Assembly (NCBI GenBank): GCA_002422265.1
Contig: DIUB01000012.1
Coordinates: forward strand, 1-6,113
Length of the DNA: 6,113 nt
Direction: 5' to 3'
Origin: Geobacter sp. UBA6169
GTDB taxonomy: Bacteria; Desulfobacterota; Desulfuromonadia; Geobacterales; Pseudopelobacteraceae
Shown piece by piece: positions 4,631-6,113 of the stretch (position 1 is the stretch's first letter; every line of letters begins with the position of its first letter). The notes under the pieces were generated by a model, which was given only the letters and a program-made list of their open reading frames with translations, was not told the origin of the DNA and searched no databases. The position numbers and the translations under genes are program-made.

Positions 4631-6113
4631 ATGTCAGCAGAGATGAAATACACACCATCAGAGATTGAAAACAAGTGGCAGCAACATTGGGAAACCAACA
4701 AGACCTTCAAGGTGACGGAAGACCCGTTCAGGCCAAAATACTACCTGCTGGAGATGTTTCCGTACCCCTCCGGCCGGATTCATATGGGACATGTCCGCAA
4801 CTACTCGATAGGTGATGTAGTAGGCCGTTTCAAGCGGATGCGCGGGTTTAACGTGCTGCATCCGATGGGCTGGGATGCCTTTGGTATGCCGGCAGAAAAC
4901 GCTGCCATCAAGAATAACTGCCACCCTGCTGCCTGGACCTATGAAAACATGGCCTACATGCGGGATCAGCTGAAGCAGATGGGGCTTTCCTATGACTGGG
5001 ACCGTGAACTGGCCACCTGCGATGTCAGCTACTACCGCTGGGAGCAGAAGCTGTTTGTTGAGATGTACAAAAAGGGGATCGCCTACAAGAAGCAGTCGTT
5101 TGTCAACTGGTGCCCCTCCTGTGAGACCGTACTGGCCAATGAGCAGGTGGAGGATGGCGGCTGCTGGCGCTGTGATACCGAGGTAGTGCAGAAAGAGCTG
5201 GAGCAGTGGTTTTTTAAGATCACCGACTATGCCGAGGAGCTGCTTGATTTTACCAACAAGCTGCCGGGCTGGCCGGAGCGGGTGCTGGTCATGCAGCGCA
5301 ACTGGATCGGCAAGAGCACCGGCTGTGAAATTGATTTTGCCCTGGATGGCCGTGATGGTACGATCCGCGTCTTTACTACCCGTCCCGACACCCTGTTCGG
5401 CGCCACCTTTATGTCCCTTGCGCCTGAACACCCGATGGCGCTTGAACTGACAGCTCCTGAGCGGCGTGCTGAGGTTGAGGCGTTCATTGACAAGGTTAAG
5501 AAAACCGACCGGATCGCCCGTACTGCCGATGATCTGGAAAAAGAAGGGGTTTTTACCGGAAGCTACTGCATCAACCCGACCAATGGTCGGAAGATGCCGA
5601 TCTACCTGGCCAACTTTGTACTGGTTGAGTACGGAACCGGCGCGGTTATGGCGGTGCCGACCCATGACCAGCGTGACTTTGAGTTTGCCAAAAAATATGA
5701 CCTGCCGCTGGTTGTGGTAATCCAGCCTGAAGGGGAAACCCTTGATCCGGCCACCATGACCGCTGCCTACACCGAAGTGGGTACTATGGTCAACTCAGCC
5801 CAGTTTGACGGCCAGCGGAGTGACGCGGCCAAAGATGCCATTGCCACCTGGCTGGAAGGGCAGGGCAAGGGCAAAAAGACCGTCAACTTCCGTCTGCGTG
5901 ACTGGGGTGTATCCCGCCAGCGTTACTGGGGTTCACCCATCCCGATCATCTACTGCGACTGCTGTGGCGTGGTGCCGGTACCGGACAAGGATCTACCGGT
6001 GGTTCTGCCCCGTGACGTCCATTTTACCGGCGAAGGCGGTTCTCCCCTGGCAACTCTGGAGAGCTTCACCAAGGTGGATTGCCCGCTTTGCGGCAAGCCG
6101 GCCCGCCGTGAAA
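4631..6113 (+). CDS. leuS: Leucyl-tRNA synthetase, N-terminal 494 codons (runs off the window)
   Basis: The frame stays open from ATG 4631 to the window edge. The product is a class I aminoacyl-tRNA synthetase that activates leucine with ATP and charges tRNA(Leu) in the cytoplasm. The HIGH motif appears as HMGH (51-54) within FPYPSGRIHMGHVRNY, followed by the LeuRS-typical HPMGWDAFGMPAENAA (77-92). Cysteine pairs 161/164 (CPSC) and 178/181 (CWRC) look like a zinc ribbon. NWIGKSTG (224-231) leads into the CP1 editing domain, which hydrolyses mischarged tRNA: the threonine-rich TTRPDTLFG (249-257) and GTGAVMAVPTHDQRDFEFA (335-353), containing the conserved editing aspartate, are both present. 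RDWGVSRQRYWGSPIPI (423-439) re-enters the catalytic core. A second cysteine set (442, 444, 445, 484, 487) fits the zinc-binding insertion seen in many bacterial LeuRS. Family members are usually 800-870 residues, so KMSKS and the anticodon-binding domain lie beyond the window. Confidence 0.97.
   Translation, partial: MSAEMKYTPSEIENKWQQHWETNKTFKVTEDPFRPKYYLLEMFPYPSGRIHMGHVRNYSIGDVVGRFKRMRGFNVLHPMGWDAFGMPAENAAIKNNCHPAAWTYENMAYMRDQLKQMGLSYDWDRELATCDVSYYRWEQKLFVEMYKKGIAYKKQSFVNWCPSCETVLANEQVEDGGCWRCDTEVVQKELEQWFFKITDYAEELLDFTNKLPGWPERVLVMQRNWIGKSTGCEIDFALDGRDGTIRVFTTRPDTLFGATFMSLAPEHPMALELTAPERRAEVEAFIDKVKKTDRIARTADDLEKEGVFTGSYCINPTNGRKMPIYLANFVLVEYGTGAVMAVPTHDQRDFEFAKKYDLPLVVVIQPEGETLDPATMTAAYTEVGTMVNSAQFDGQRSDAAKDAIATWLEGQGKGKKTVNFRLRDWGVSRQRYWGSPIPIIYCDCCGVVPVPDKDLPVVLPRDVHFTGEGGSPLATLESFTKVDCPLCGKPARRE

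Noticed and set aside
4658..5665. A 335-codon open frame on the minus strand opposite leuS
   Set aside because: It lies fully antisense to a clear leuS reading frame with intact HIGH and editing motifs. Its translation is rich in low-information His/Leu/Gly runs with no family resemblance that I recognise. Long antisense frames are expected opposite genes with strong third-position GC bias.

Overview
The window is the 3' part of a chemosensory (che) operon on the plus strand, running directly into the 5' part of leuS. The base composition (moderately GC-rich by eye, GC-ending codons favoured, CTG-rich leucine) fits a proteobacterium-like genome. A HEAT-repeat gene inside a cheW-cheR-cheB cluster next to leuS suggests a member of the Desulfuromonadota, most likely the Geobacter group (Geobacterales). 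That placement rests on gene content and protein character, not on a database comparison, and I hold it at moderate to low confidence.

Layout. Bases 1-192 are the C-terminal end of a CheW-like coupling protein whose start is upstream of the window. Bases 194-667 are a complete second CheW. Bases 661-2664 encode a 667-residue protein built almost entirely of HEAT (PBS-lyase-like) repeats. Bases 2667-3548 are the receptor methyltransferase CheR. Bases 3545-4597 are the receptor methylesterase/response regulator CheB. After a 33-base gap, 4631-6113 is the first 494 codons of leucyl-tRNA synthetase, which runs off the window end before its KMSKS motif. There is no non-coding stretch longer than 33 bases. 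I see no RNA gene, mobile element, CRISPR array, attachment site or intrinsic terminator.

How the genes work together. The five che genes form a tight co-translated chain with junctions of 1-base gap, 7-base overlap, 2-base gap and 4-base overlap, so they should be made together. CheW proteins couple receptors to the histidine kinase CheA, which is not in the window and is presumably upstream. CheR adds methyl groups to receptor glutamates, and CheB, activated by phosphorylation, removes them, giving adaptation. The HEAT-repeat protein has no catalytic motif that I can see and is probably a binding scaffold or partner in this pathway. Its target is unknown.

The points most worth a second look are four: the HEAT-repeat protein itself; a seven-G tract at the cheR/cheB junction where a one-base slip would fuse CheR to CheB; a nine-codon mini-ORF filling the cheB-leuS gap; and the apparent lack of a terminator between the signalling operon and the essential gene leuS. 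All catalytic residues that can be checked in CheR, CheB and the visible part of LeuS appear intact.
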